Part shown: one piece after another, positions 25,950 through 36,000 of the stretch
Numbering within the stretch: position 1 is the first letter of the stretch
How the letters are laid out: the number at the start of each line of letters is the position of its first letter
From: Novipirellula herctigrandis
Lineage (GTDB): Bacteria > Planctomycetota > Planctomycetia > Pirellulales > Pirellulaceae
DNA length: 64,000 nt
NCBI GenBank assembly: GCA_007859835.1
Contig: SJPJ01000001.1
Location: 7,631,958-7,695,957 of the forward strand
Direction: 5' to 3'
Translations under genes and position numbers: made by a program
The notes under the pieces: generated by a model
Database searches by the model: none
What the model saw: only the letters and a program-made list of their open reading frames with translations
Told to the model about the DNA's origin: nothing

Positions 25950-26891
25950 TTATTGGCTATCGACACCGCGGACTGACATTGCAACGCCAAACAATTTGTC
26001 ACTGGCGGTCACAAAGAGGGTCTTACGATCCTTACCGCCAAAGCACACATTCGCGGTCCAGCCGGCGTCTATATCGATCTGCTGAATCTGTTTCCCTTCG
26101 GGGTTGAATACCGTGACCCCTTTGCCGGTGAGGTAGATGTTCCCTTTTTCATCGATTGTCATTCCGTCGGAACCAAGGTCGCAAAAGAATTCCTTGTCGC
26201 TAATCGAACCATCGGGCTCGATCGTATAGCGGTAAGTTTTCTTTGCCCGAATGTCGGCAATGTACAGCGTTTTTCCATCCGGCGTACCAATCAAACCGTT
26301 TGGTTGTTGCAGGTCATCCGCCACGCGGATCAAGTTTTTATGGTCGGGTGTTAAGTAGTAAACTCCTTGGACATCTTGCTCGCTCGGTCCACGTTTCCAA
26401 TAGTTGCGTTTGTAGAATGGGTCCGAAAAATAGATGCCTCCATCGGGGCGAATCCATAGGTCGTTGGGTGCGTTAAGCAGTTTGCCGTTGTATTCTTTCA
26501 CGACGACTTCAACTTGCTTGTCGGCGGAAATGCACCAAAGCTCGTTTTTCTCGTCAGCACAAGCCCACAAGTTGCCTTTGGCGTCAAAGCACAACCCATT
26601 GGAACGGCCGCATGGTTGCATGTAGGTAGTCAATTCTCCAGCGGTTGACCATTTGCAGATTCGGTCATTGGGTTGATCGGTAAAGAAGACGTTCCCCTTG
26701 TCGTCGCAGGCAGGGCCTTCGGTAAATTTGAAGCCATCCGCAAGTAATTCAACCTTGGCATCCGGTGCCAGGATAGAGGTCGTCGGTGACTCGGCCAGCA
26801 ACAGTTTTACGGCGCTCGGGGAGTACAGAAACAAGTTGCTGAGAAAGGCAAAGGCAAGAAGTCTTGCGACGAAGGTGCGCGTGGAATCCAT
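25950..26891 (-). CDS. SMP-30/gluconolactonase-family protein, exported
   Basis: A 313-residue six-bladed propeller. Starting at ATG 26891 (MDSTRTFVARLLAFAFLSNLFL) places a signal peptide at the N-terminus; a start at 26957 would add 22 residues. The family motifs are FTEGPACDDKGNVFFTDQPNDRI, with the metal Glu in the first blade, GLCFDAKGNLWACAD, LNAPNDLWIRPDGGIYFSDPFY with the Asn ligand, QQPNGLIGTPDGKTLYIAD, and the Asp ligand in LGSDGMTIDEKGNIYLTG. It is expected to open sugar lactones. It is divergent from the MFS and sugar-acid operon by 289 bp, fitting lactone supply to that pathway. Confidence 0.9.
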   Translation of the reverse strand: MDSTRTFVARLLAFAFLSNLFLYSPSAVKLLLAESPTTSILAPDAKVELLADGFKFTEGPACDDKGNVFFTDQPNDRICKWSTAGELTTYMQPCGRSNGLCFDAKGNLWACADEKNELWCISADKQVEVVVKEYNGKLLNAPNDLWIRPDGGIYFSDPFYKRNYWKRGPSEQDVQGVYYLTPDHKNLIRVADDLQQPNGLIGTPDGKTLYIADIRAKKTYRYTIEPDGSISDKEFFCDLGSDGMTIDEKGNIYLTGKGVTVFNPEGKQIQQIDIDAGWTANVCFGGKDRKTLFVTASDKLFGVAMSVRGVDSQ

Positions 26892-27180
26892 CGATTCGCT
26901 CCGGTGGGCATTGGGAGGAGTGGGTAGGTTCGAACTGACAAAATAGGCAGAACGCAATCAATAAGCCTAGTCCATTCCTTTTCGTCATGCGAGTGCGTGA
27001 AAGGAAATCCAGTCCCGAGACATCGTTGAAGGAAATTGTGATATGTTGTTGGCCTGATGTATTGGTTTTAGCCGCTTGCGGTTGTAGGAAATACCGACAC
27101 CACCGTTGCGGAATAGCTGGACACCAACCTTCTCTCAGGTTCAATTCCCTCCAACACAAACCGGCACTCGCGGAACGCAA

Positions 27181-28566
27181 ATGAACTCGAACGGCCCCTC
27201 ACGACAACGATACTGGCTCGTTTTTCTTTTGTTCTTGCATACCGTGAACACCTACATGGACCGCGTTTGCATTTCGGCCGCAAAAGGGTCAATGCAGGAT
27301 GACATCGCGGGCCTTGATGACCAAATGATGGGGTACGTGTTTGGCATTTTTGCGATTGGCTATGCTCTTTTTCAAATCCCCGCGGGATGGTTCAGTGATC
27401 GCGCGGGACCACGCCGCGCCCTGACGATCGTTGTGATTGTTTGGAGCATCTTCACTGCAATGACTGGTGCGGTTTTTACCGCAATCAGTTTGTTAGTCGT
27501 TCGTTTCCTGTTTGGTGCGGGTGAAGCAGGTGCTTACCCGGGAGCAACACGGGCGATGTACAATTGGTTGCCAGCGAATGAACGAGGCCTTGGGCAGGGG
27601 ATTTTCCATTCGGGTGCTCGTGTCGGCGCTGCGTTATCGCTTTTAATCATGCCGTGGCTGATTGACACGATTGGTTGGCGGATGACGTTTTTCGCAAACG
27701 GAGTCGTCGGTTTGGTTTGGGGGTTGGTTTGGTGGTTTTGGTATCGGGATGAGCCCGCCGATCATCCAAAAGTGAACTCCGAAGAAGTCGAAATCATTAA
27801 GCGTGGCCTTGCCGAAGCACAGTCTTCCGAAACGAAGGTTCCTTATGTCCATTTGGTGACCTCCGCCAACGTCCTCCTTGCGATGTTTCAATACGCCGCC
27901 AGCAACATCACGTTTTTTATTAGCATCACGTGGCTGCAACCCTATTTGGTGGAGACTTGGGGCAGCGATTACGCGTTGTTGGCCTCGTTGCCGCTGCTTT
28001 GTGGTGCCGTGGCCCAATGGGTTTCCGGATACACGGTCACGAAGTTACATGGTTTGGGATTGCCGGTAATGTCGCGGCGTCTTCCTGCAATGATCGGTTT
28101 TTTGCTTGGCGCGATTGGATTGTTGCTCTGCACCCAAACGGTTGAGTCGACGTCGGTTTGGACGTTTGTCGCTTGTTTTTCACTTGCCACGTTTGGTGTT
28201 GAAATGACGCTCAGCCCGAGTTGGTCGTTTTGCATGGACATTGGCGGATCACGTTCGGGCGCAGTCTCGGCGGCAATGAATATGGTGGGAAACATGGGGG
28301 CGGCGGTCAGTGCAGTGGCGTTTCCGTTCTTTGTCGCCAAGGTGACCTTTCCTGGCATCGCCGAGACACCAGGCACCGCCAATTCGTTCTTTCTATTCGC
28401 CGCGATCATCAACGTGTTGGCCATGATTGCGTGGTTGTTCATGAATCCGCTTCGCGAGTTGAAAGCGATTTCGTCTGCAGCCCTGCGAACACGATTGATT
28501 CTTTTCTTAGTTCTGTTCGTCGTTGTGATCACTGCTTTGGTTTATACAAATATCGTGCTAAAGTAA
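27181..28566 (+). CDS. MFS transporter of the anion:cation symporter type
   Basis: A 461-residue protein with about twelve membrane helices. ATG 27181 gives MNSNGPSRQRYWLVFLLF; the frame to 27106 upstream has atypical composition. The MFS motif A is GWFSDRAGPRRALT, preceded by GYALFQIPAG; LFGAGEAGAYPGATRAM is characteristic of sugar-acid (hexuronate, glucarate, galactonate) transporters of the ACS group. The C-terminus (LILFLVLFVVVITALVY) adds a further hydrophobic helix. It heads a run of six same-strand catabolic genes and probably imports their substrate. Confidence 0.9.
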   Translation: MNSNGPSRQRYWLVFLLFLHTVNTYMDRVCISAAKGSMQDDIAGLDDQMMGYVFGIFAIGYALFQIPAGWFSDRAGPRRALTIVVIVWSIFTAMTGAVFTAISLLVVRFLFGAGEAGAYPGATRAMYNWLPANERGLGQGIFHSGARVGAALSLLIMPWLIDTIGWRMTFFANGVVGLVWGLVWWFWYRDEPADHPKVNSEEVEIIKRGLAEAQSSETKVPYVHLVTSANVLLAMFQYAASNITFFISITWLQPYLVETWGSDYALLASLPLLCGAVAQWVSGYTVTKLHGLGLPVMSRRLPAMIGFLLGAIGLLLCTQTVESTSVWTFVACFSLATFGVEMTLSPSWSFCMDIGGSRSGAVSAAMNMVGNMGAAVSAVAFPFFVAKVTFPGIAETPGTANSFFLFAAIINVLAMIAWLFMNPLRELKAISSAALRTRLILFLVLFVVVITALVYTNIVLK

Positions 28567-28651
28567 GCGAATGACAAAGCGCAAAAGAATTTCGATGGCG
28601 CCCTTGCTTCTTTGTGGCGTAGCATTCATGAGCCGTTTGGGAAGGAACTAA

Positions 28652-29296
28652 ATGATGCGAGTCATCGACCTCAGTTTGCCCGTCAATAACGACATGCCTG
28701 GCGTCGCCATTTCGCCAGCCAAGCGAATTGAAACCGAAGGTTGGAACGCGACCACCTTGTCCCTCTATTCGCACTGCGGAACCCACATGGATGCACCGTG
28801 GCATTTTGTCACTGACGGTGCGACGCTAGACCAGCAGAACCTTGATGCTTGTGTGGGCGATGCAATTGTCGTCAACGTGGCTCCCGCAAGGCCGAAACAA
28901 TTGCTTGCGGTTGAAGATCTCGGCAGTCTGGCTGATTCAATTGCTCCAGGAGACCGCCTGTTGTTTCGCACTGATTGGTACAAACGATACGGGACGCCCG
29001 AATATCGCAATGAGTTACCACGCATTGGAATGGAGCTAGCCGAGTGGTTGGTCAATCGGCAAGTCGCGATGATTGGCGTAGAGCCACCGTCGGTTGCCGA
29101 CGTCAACAATGCTCGCGAATTGACCGATGTGCATCAAACGTTGTTTCGCGGAAATGTCCTGATTGTGGAAGGACTCGCGAATTTGGACAAACTCTCCGAC
29201 CAGATCGTTGAATTTATCGCTTTGCCGTTGAAAATTGTCGGCGGTGACGGTTCACCGGTGCGAGCAATCGCGATTGAGCGTCGAGGTGAGTCATGA
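28652..29296 (+). CDS. Cyclase-family (kynurenine formamidase-like) metal hydrolase
   Basis: A 214-residue protein of the PF04199 family. The metal-binding motif SHCGTHMDAPWHF is intact, and FRTDWY, VAMIGVEPPSVAD and EGLANLDKL follow. GGAAGGA stands 5 to 11 nt before tandem ATGs at 28652 and 28655, so either may be used. Family members act on amides or lactones; here, next to a sugar-acid kinase, a lactone or cyclic ester is more likely than formylkynurenine. Its stop overlaps the otnK start by 4 nt. Confidence 0.85.
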   Translation: MMRVIDLSLPVNNDMPGVAISPAKRIETEGWNATTLSLYSHCGTHMDAPWHFVTDGATLDQQNLDACVGDAIVVNVAPARPKQLLAVEDLGSLADSIAPGDRLLFRTDWYKRYGTPEYRNELPRIGMELAEWLVNRQVAMIGVEPPSVADVNNARELTDVHQTLFRGNVLIVEGLANLDKLSDQIVEFIALPLKIVGGDGSPVRAIAIERRGES

Positions 29297-30612
29297 ACCG
29301 AATCGTTCTGGGGTGCATCGCCGACGACGTGACGGGGGCAACGGATTTGGCCATCAACCTTGTCCAAGGCGGCATGCGAGTGGTGCAGATTTTGGGCGTG
29401 CCTGATGCGGACGTCCTTTCCCAATCCGACGGCTCCCAATCCGACGGCGTCGATGCGATTGTCGTTGCACTGAAAACACGGTCGATTCCCAAACAGGATG
29501 CGATCGATCAATCGCTCGAAACGCTGCGGGCATTCCAATCGCATGGGATCAAGCGATTCTATTTCAAATATTGTTCGACGTTTGATTCAACCGAGCAAGG
29601 CAACATTGGGCCTGTGGCTGAATCATTGATCGATGCGCTTGGCGTCGAGCAAACCGTTTTCTGTCCTGCCTTTCCAAGGGCGGGCCGGACCGTGTACCAG
29701 GGACATCTATTTGTCGCCGATAAATTGCTTAGCGAATCCGGCATGCAGAATCATCCGCTCAATCCAATGACCGATGCCAATTTGGTCCGCTTCTTAGCAA
29801 AACAGTCAACTCGAAAAGTGGGGCTCCTTTCTCATCAGACGCTGGCGGTGGAATCGGTCGACGCAATTCGTGATCGTTTGGCAACGCTTCGGGAGCAAGG
29901 GGAATCGCTTGTGATCGTCGATACTTGTGACGATTCCGATCTCCGTATGTTAGCTCGATCGGTCGCTTCGATGCCATTGGTAACCGGCGGATCGGGCTTA
30001 GCTCGGTTTTTGCCCGATGCCTATCGCGAAGTGGGGGTTCTCAACGACTCGCCATTCGTACCTCCCTTGCCCGCGGTTGACGGACGAAGCCTGATTGTTG
30101 CCGGCAGTTGCTCGATCGCGACTCGGACGCAGGTGAAGCGGATGGAATCGCAATGCCCATCATGGCACGTCGATGTCGATGCGTTGATGGAAAACCACGA
30201 GTCTGAATTGACTCGAGTCAAATCTTGGGCCGGCAAAGCTTGGGACGAAACGGCGAACAATGGTGCGCCGTTGCTTGTGACTTCGACATCGAATCCCGAA
30301 TCGGTCGGAGAGATGCAAACACGTTTTGGCGTCGAAGCGGTGGCCAAGGCGATCGAACAATTCTTGGGCACGCTGACCAAAATGATGGTGGATGAACTTG
30401 GCGTGCGCCGGTTGATTCTGGCGGGCGGTGAAACATCGGGTGCGGTCGTTTCGTCTCTTGGAATTCGCTCTCTGCAAATTGGACCGGAAATATGCGCTGG
30501 TGTGCCTTGGACGGAAACGATTGGTTGCCAGCCTCGATTGGCTTTGGCTTTAAAGTCAGGCAACTTTGGCGATGAGGATTTCTTTCAAACTGCATTGGAG
30601 ATGCTCGGATGA
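29293..30612 (+). CDS. otnK: Four-carbon acid sugar kinase (OtnK-like, DUF1537)
   Basis: A 439-residue kinase of the former DUF1537 family, which phosphorylates 3-oxo-tetronates on O-4. The N-terminal signature is IADDVTGATDLAINL; FYFKYCSTFDSTEQGNIGP and PAFPRAGRTVYQGHLFV follow. The nucleotide-binding C-terminal domain has LILAGGETSGAVVSSLG. Direct 12-bp repeats (TCCCAATCCGACGGC) at about 29419-29447 encode a duplicated SQSDG. It overlaps both neighbours by 4 nt, so the cyclase, kinase and aldolase are tightly coupled. Confidence 0.9.
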   Translation: MNRIVLGCIADDVTGATDLAINLVQGGMRVVQILGVPDADVLSQSDGSQSDGVDAIVVALKTRSIPKQDAIDQSLETLRAFQSHGIKRFYFKYCSTFDSTEQGNIGPVAESLIDALGVEQTVFCPAFPRAGRTVYQGHLFVADKLLSESGMQNHPLNPMTDANLVRFLAKQSTRKVGLLSHQTLAVESVDAIRDRLATLREQGESLVIVDTCDDSDLRMLARSVASMPLVTGGSGLARFLPDAYREVGVLNDSPFVPPLPAVDGRSLIVAGSCSIATRTQVKRMESQCPSWHVDVDALMENHESELTRVKSWAGKAWDETANNGAPLLVTSTSNPESVGEMQTRFGVEAVAKAIEQFLGTLTKMMVDELGVRRLILAGGETSGAVVSSLGIRSLQIGPEICAGVPWTETIGCQPRLALALKSGNFGDEDFFQTALEMLG

Positions 30613-31241
30613 GCGAACGTGAGTTGCGCGAACGAATCGCGATGCATGGCAAGTCGATTTATGACCGCGGTCTGACCGGCGGAAGCTCTGGGAACATCAG
30701 CGTGCGGTTGCCAGATGGAATGTTAGTCACGCCGACGAATTGTTGTCTTGGAAATCTTGATGCCGATGCAATCACAAAGCTTGACCAGAACGGAAATCGA
30801 GTCGCAGGTGATAAACCGTCCAAGGAAGCTTTTTTGCACCATTCGATGTACAAATCGCGCCCCACGGGGCAAGCGATTGTCCATTTGCATTCCACCTATT
30901 CCGTCGCAGTTTCATGCTTGGAAGGGCTTGATACGTCGGACGTCTTGCCACCAATTACAGCCTATTATGTAATGCGAGTCGGCACTTTGCCTTTGATCCC
31001 GTATTTTGCGCCAGGTGATGAAAAATTGGCCGAAGCGGTAGAACAAGCCGCTAAGGTTGCCCATGCTGTGTTGTTGTCCAATCATGGTCCTGTGGTTTCG
31101 GGGAAGAGCCTTGATGATGCGGTCTATGCGACGGAGGAACTTGAAGAGACCGCCAAGCTATTTTTGATGTTGCGAAACGAACGGACACGTTTTCTCAGCG
31201 ACGACCAAGTGAACCAGTTGCGAGAACGTTTCGCAAACTAA
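30609..31241 (+). CDS. otnC: Class II aldolase-like 3-oxo-tetronate 4-phosphate decarboxylase
   Basis: A 210-residue zinc enzyme. GGSSGNISVRLPDG binds the phosphate, the catalytic Glu is in KPSKEAFLHH, and the zinc His residues are in IVHLHSTYSVA and SNHGPVV. Members paired with OtnK decarboxylate 3-oxo-tetronate 4-phosphate to dihydroxyacetone phosphate. The 4-nt overlap with otnK and the pairing support that over an L-fuculose-phosphate aldolase role. Confidence 0.87.
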   Translation: MSERELRERIAMHGKSIYDRGLTGGSSGNISVRLPDGMLVTPTNCCLGNLDADAITKLDQNGNRVAGDKPSKEAFLHHSMYKSRPTGQAIVHLHSTYSVAVSCLEGLDTSDVLPPITAYYVMRVGTLPLIPYFAPGDEKLAEAVEQAAKVAHAVLLSNHGPVVSGKSLDDAVYATEELEETAKLFLMLRNERTRFLSDDQVNQLRERFAN

Positions 31242-31263
31242 TCTCCATTGAAGACGACTCATC

Positions 31264-31554
31264 ATGTTTATTGTTACTGTCACATTCGAAGTCAGCCCGC
31301 CCCAACTGCAAGCGTTTCGCGATGCGATGCAGACGCAAGCGAAAAATTCACTCGAATTGGAAGCCGAATGCCACCAATTCGATGTCTGCTACGACTCGGT
31401 CGATTCGGCCAAGTGTTTCTTGTATGAAAAATACGCCGACCGCGCTGCATTCGACAAACATTTGGCCAGTGACCATTTCAAGCAATTCGATTTGACCGTC
31501 GGGCCATGGATCGTTAGCAAATCGGTCCAAACTTGGATCCAAGAATCCGCCTAG
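31264..31554 (+). CDS. ABM-domain (antibiotic biosynthesis monooxygenase-like) protein
   Basis: A 96-residue ferredoxin-like fold protein of the ABM/YgiN/LsrG type: MFIVTVTFEVSPPQLQAF, LEAECHQFDVCYDS, CFLYEKYADRAAFDKHLASDHF. It starts 22 bp after otnC with GAAGACGA upstream. Members act as small monooxygenases or isomerases of phosphorylated sugars (LsrG); in this operon an isomerase role on a keto-sugar acid is conceivable. Confidence 0.82.
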   Translation: MFIVTVTFEVSPPQLQAFRDAMQTQAKNSLELEAECHQFDVCYDSVDSAKCFLYEKYADRAAFDKHLASDHFKQFDLTVGPWIVSKSVQTWIQESA

Positions 31555-31615
31555 CTGCGATCTACAAGCTGACTCAGTTTTTCCTCACACAACCTTTCAA
31601 CAAACACAACTGAAC

Positions 31616-32704
31616 ATGACATCTTTTCGAATCGCTTTGCTTCCCGGTGATGGCATTGGCCCCGAGTGTATGGACGCAACTCGCATTGTGCTTGATGCGA
31701 TGGTCTCCAAAATCCCTGGACTGGATTTGACGTTTGCATCCCATCGTGCCGGAGCTGAGCTATACCGCGATACGGGCGAAACCTTGCCTGCTGCGGTTTT
31801 AGAAGATTGCTTGGATGCGGACGCGGTTTTATTGTCGGCGATCGGACTTCCTGATGTGCGGCAACCCGATGGAACGGAAGTGCAACCAACGATGATGGTT
31901 GGACTTCGCCGTGCACTCCAGGTGCATTCTGCAGTCCGCCCGGTGAAGCTTTACGCAGGCGCGCCGTGCGTATTAAAAGACACTGGCCCAGGGATTGATT
32001 TTATCGTCATTCGCGAAAACCTAGAAGGTTTGTTTGCATCGTTCGGCGGCGGTGCAAAAGTGGGTAACGAGGTGGTGACCGATACAATGGTCGTCACGCG
32101 TAAAGGGACATCGCTTGTATCCGATTTTGCTTTTCGATTGGCTCAGCGTCGCAAAGGGCGTACGGTGGACGGCAAGAAGATGGTGACGTGCGTCGATAAA
32201 GCCAACGTCTTTCGTTCGATGGCGTTTTTTCGCGAAGTCTTTTTTGACATCGCAAAGCGATACCCCGATATCGACAGCAATGCGGTCTATGTCGATGCCA
32301 TGAGTCTATACATGGTTCAGAATCCCTGGGACTTTGACGTGTTGGTGATGGAGAACCAATTTGGGGACATTTTGTCGGATCTTGGTGCCGGACTCGTAGG
32401 CGGTCTTGGACTTGGGCCGTCAGCGGAAATTGGTGAAGATCATGGTTTGTTCCAACCGTCACACGGAACGGCACCTCAATTGGCCGGTAAGAATGTCGCC
32501 AATCCGCTCGCGACGATCCTTTCGGCAGCCATGATGCTCGATTGGCTTGGCGACAAGCACAATGAATCGGTTTGCGTCGAAGCGGCGGTGACGCTGGAAA
32601 ACTCAGTCGCAAAACTACTGAGTGATAGCGACATCCGGACCCCTGATCTTGGGGGAAAAGCAACGACCACCGAAATCGCCCAAGCGGTCGCCGACGGGAT
32701 TTGA
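31616..32704 (+). CDS. Isocitrate/isopropylmalate dehydrogenase-family enzyme
   Basis: A 362-residue beta-decarboxylating or 2-hydroxyacid dehydrogenase. LLPGDGIGPECMDA is the N-terminal signature; substrate Arg residues are in RRALQVHSAVRPVK and VIRENLEGLFASF; the metal-binding Asp residues are in VYVDAMSLYMV and VMENQFGDILSDLGAGLVGGLGL; the NAD-binding motif is FQPSHGTAPQLAGKNVANP. No leucine-pathway genes are nearby, so an isopropylmalate role is unlikely. In this operon it probably oxidises a four-carbon acid sugar or a malate/tartrate-like compound. Confidence 0.88.
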   Translation: MTSFRIALLPGDGIGPECMDATRIVLDAMVSKIPGLDLTFASHRAGAELYRDTGETLPAAVLEDCLDADAVLLSAIGLPDVRQPDGTEVQPTMMVGLRRALQVHSAVRPVKLYAGAPCVLKDTGPGIDFIVIRENLEGLFASFGGGAKVGNEVVTDTMVVTRKGTSLVSDFAFRLAQRRKGRTVDGKKMVTCVDKANVFRSMAFFREVFFDIAKRYPDIDSNAVYVDAMSLYMVQNPWDFDVLVMENQFGDILSDLGAGLVGGLGLGPSAEIGEDHGLFQPSHGTAPQLAGKNVANPLATILSAAMMLDWLGDKHNESVCVEAAVTLENSVAKLLSDSDIRTPDLGGKATTTEIAQAVADGI

Positions 32705-32896
32705 ATGCTCTGGTTAGCGTGCTTGTTTTTGCCCTCGAGAGCACGCGGATGGAGAGTAGCGGGGGTTTTATCCCACCGAGTACCGATATTATTCCTCATT
32801 CCAATTGTTTGGATTTTGATTGTCTTAAGGAATCGCCGCTACGTTTTGCCTGAACATCATGTGAAAACAGGTAAATTGACGTGTCTTGGTTGGTGA
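32705..32896 (+). CDS. Possible small membrane protein after the dehydrogenase
   Basis: A 63-codon frame whose ATG follows the dehydrogenase TGA directly (TGAATG), an arrangement that permits re-initiation. It encodes one hydrophobic stretch (PILFLIPIVWILIVL) followed by a basic tail. No known family. Coding is uncertain. Confidence 0.3.
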   Translation: MLWLACLFLPSRARGWRVAGVLSHRVPILFLIPIVWILIVLRNRRYVLPEHHVKTGKLTCLGW

Positions 32897-33010
32897 TTGA
32901 AAAGGGAAAAACGGTCAAACTGACTATGATAGAGCCACACTAGACGGAGCCGACGCAGAAATGGTTTGCGAATCCCCGTCGACTCCTCCTGGCTCGCTTC
33001 CCCTTTTGCA

Positions 33011-36000
33011 ATGAATCTTGACCGTTTCTTTACTTCGACTGCGCGGTTAGTCCTCGCACGACTGATCCGATCGCAAGCTTGCCAATCGCGAGCTTGCCAA
33101 TCGCTGGGGCCGATTCGGGCACGTCGTGCATTTCAACCGTCTCTGCGTTCGCTTGAGGCCCGTTACGTCTTGAACGCGTCGGCCGAGTTGAACGCGATTG
33201 GGCAATTGCTCATCTCGGGTACCGGTACGGCTGAAACCGTTCAAATGGAGATCGACGCGAACGGCAATTTGACGCTTCGCGATGAAGCCAACGAACTGAT
33301 CGGTATCACCGGCAACCCAGGATTGAATCCAACGGATCCACTTCCTCAGCAAGCGATCACGTCCAACCAAATCCAGGTTGCTCTTGATGGCGGTGACGAT
33401 GTTTTCGTTGCTCAATTGCCTAGCAGTCTTAGTGTGACGCTTTTGGATGGTGGTGGCGATGATTCGGCAAGTTTAACATTGACCGACCGAGGCCCCGTGC
33501 GAACGGCGACCTACTCGATCACTGCCGAGACGATCACGGTCGAGCAAGACTCACCCACGATTCGATTAGTCGATGATCGCATGGCCCTTTCGGGCGACGT
33601 GTTTATCGGCAGCGAAGGTATATCGTCGACGATCGATCTGGGAATAGGTGATCTATCGATTGACGGTCGATTGCTCGTTCGTGGCGACACGAACGTCATA
33701 GGCGATGGTAGCCAAGTCATGATGACTGACGCAGTCGCGACCGCAACGAGTGACAATGTCGACTTGCGGTTCGAACTTGGTGATACGTCAAGTGCAAACT
33801 TGTTCTTTGGTGGTGCGGATGATTCAGGGGGCAGTCGGATTGAGAACCTTGAAGTCGGCTCGGCCGCAAATGTTTTGTTTTCCAACCAAGCGACCGAAGT
33901 AGTTGGCGACTTGAGGATCAACAGTCAAAGCGGAATGGCCAACATCGATACGGCGATCGATGCAAACCAAATCATTGTGAACGTAAACAACGACGTGAAC
34001 TTCTCTGGTGGGCTAACTGCGACCGACGCTGTTTCGGTCAACGCTGGCGTTGGCAAGGTCACATTTGCAGACAACATCAACGCGAGTAATTTCTCCGTAA
34101 GCTCGGATTGTAATGTCAGCCTCCAGGGGGCTTCAGTCGTGACCGATCAATTTGCGATCGATTCCACAAGTGGAACGGTTGCGGTCGCGTCATCTGTTCA
34201 AGCGAACGACATCATTGTCGAAACAAATAACGAGGTGGTGTTCTCAAACAGCGTAACAGCACTAGATATGCTTGCCGTCAACGCAGCCGATGGTGCGGTT
34301 GCCTTCGGTGGCAATGTTGATGCGACTGCAGTCCTCGTCACCGCGAACGGCGACATTGGCTTTCTTGGCGAGACAACCACGGCTGAGCAAATCGCTCTTA
34401 CTTCTGGCGCTGGAGTGGTGCAAATTGATTCAGCGATTAAATCCAACGACATTACCGTTGACGCAAACAACGATGTCAACTTTGCCAGCACCGTTACAGT
34501 AGCGAACGTCCTTTCGGTCGACGCTGGCGACGGAGCGGTTGCCTTCGGTGGAAACGTTGAGGCGAATGCAGTCCACGTCACCGCGAATGGCGACATTGGC
34601 TTTCTTGGCGATACAACCATCGCTGGGCAAATCGGTGTCACTTCGGTTGCCGGAGTCGTACTGTTTGAGTCAGCGGTTCAAACCAACGATCTCACCGTTA
34701 ATGCGAATAACGATGTCAACTTTTCTAGCACCGTTACGGTAGCAAACGTCCTTTCGGTCGACGCCGGCGATGGCGCGGTCACATTTAGTGGAAACGTTGA
34801 AGCGTCGGAAGTCCTCGTCACCGCGAACGGCGACATTGGCTTTCTTGGCGATACAGCCACCGCTGAGCAAATCGCGATCACTTCGGTTGCCGGAGTCGTA
34901 CTGTTTGAGTCAGCGGTTCAAACCAACGATCTCACCGTTAATGCGAATAACGATGTCACGTTTTTGAGCACGGTTTCCGTCGCAAATTCCATCATCGTTA
35001 ATGCAGGTGACGGCATCGTGACCTTTGCCGCCAATGTGGATGCAGACGAACTCAATCTCGTTGGCAATGGCGATGTCAGGTTGATTGGCGATGCGACACG
35101 TGCCGTTCGCATTGCAGTTGATTCAGGTGGTGGAAATGTCATCGTTGAGGGCGACTTCATACTTGACGAAGGGATCGCGATCATCGCAGGCGGCGGCAAT
35201 GTTGATCTCGGAGCAAGCCATCTTACTAGCGATTTTGCTTTTGATGTACTGACGATCGAAGACGCTGGTGCGGTGACACTTGGGGTGCTCGAAGCCGCGA
35301 AGGGAAATTTAGTCATTGGAACGTGGCAGGATATCGCGGGCCCTATCGAGCAAGCAAACGAAACGGCGATCCATGTAGATCGATTGAGCGTGTCTAGCCA
35401 GAACCTTGTGGATCTTTCGCAGCTTGGTAATTTAATCGGCACCGTTGAGTCATTGATGGCACGTGGCGACGTTCGGGTGTTCGATGGCAATGAAGGGATC
35501 TCCATCGGCCAAGTCAATTCGGGAGGTGGTGGCATCTCTATCGAAACGAGTGGGGTCGGGGCTGAGATTTTGCTTAAAGATTCTCTCATTAGCGTTGGTG
35601 GAAACATCGTCTTAAACGCGTTGGGCAGCATCATCATGCAACCCGACGCCTCGGTCGCCGCAGCTTTTGGCACGATAACGTTCCATTCGTTTGGCGATGT
35701 GTCACTGACGGGCCTTTCGACCTTATCGGCTGCGGACGATGCGATTACGGTTACTGCGAATGTCTCGGGATCCATCGTCGACGCAGGTGATTCGTTGATC
35801 GACATCGATGCTAACTTCGGAAAAGTCACGCTATCGAGTCTCTTTGGGATCGGAGCTGAAAATGCTATCGAGACCGCAGCAGGAGGGATTGAAGCGGTGT
35901 CGAACGAAAGCGGAGCAATCCGCATCGTTGAAAGCGATGCTGTTCGACTTGAATCGATTATCGCTACCGATGGTCCCATCAACGTATCTGCGGGCGGGAC

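Noticed and set aside
28571..28651. 26-codon frame ending directly before the cyclase ATG
   Set aside because: Too short and without Shine-Dalgarno; the GGAAGGA inside it serves the cyclase gene.
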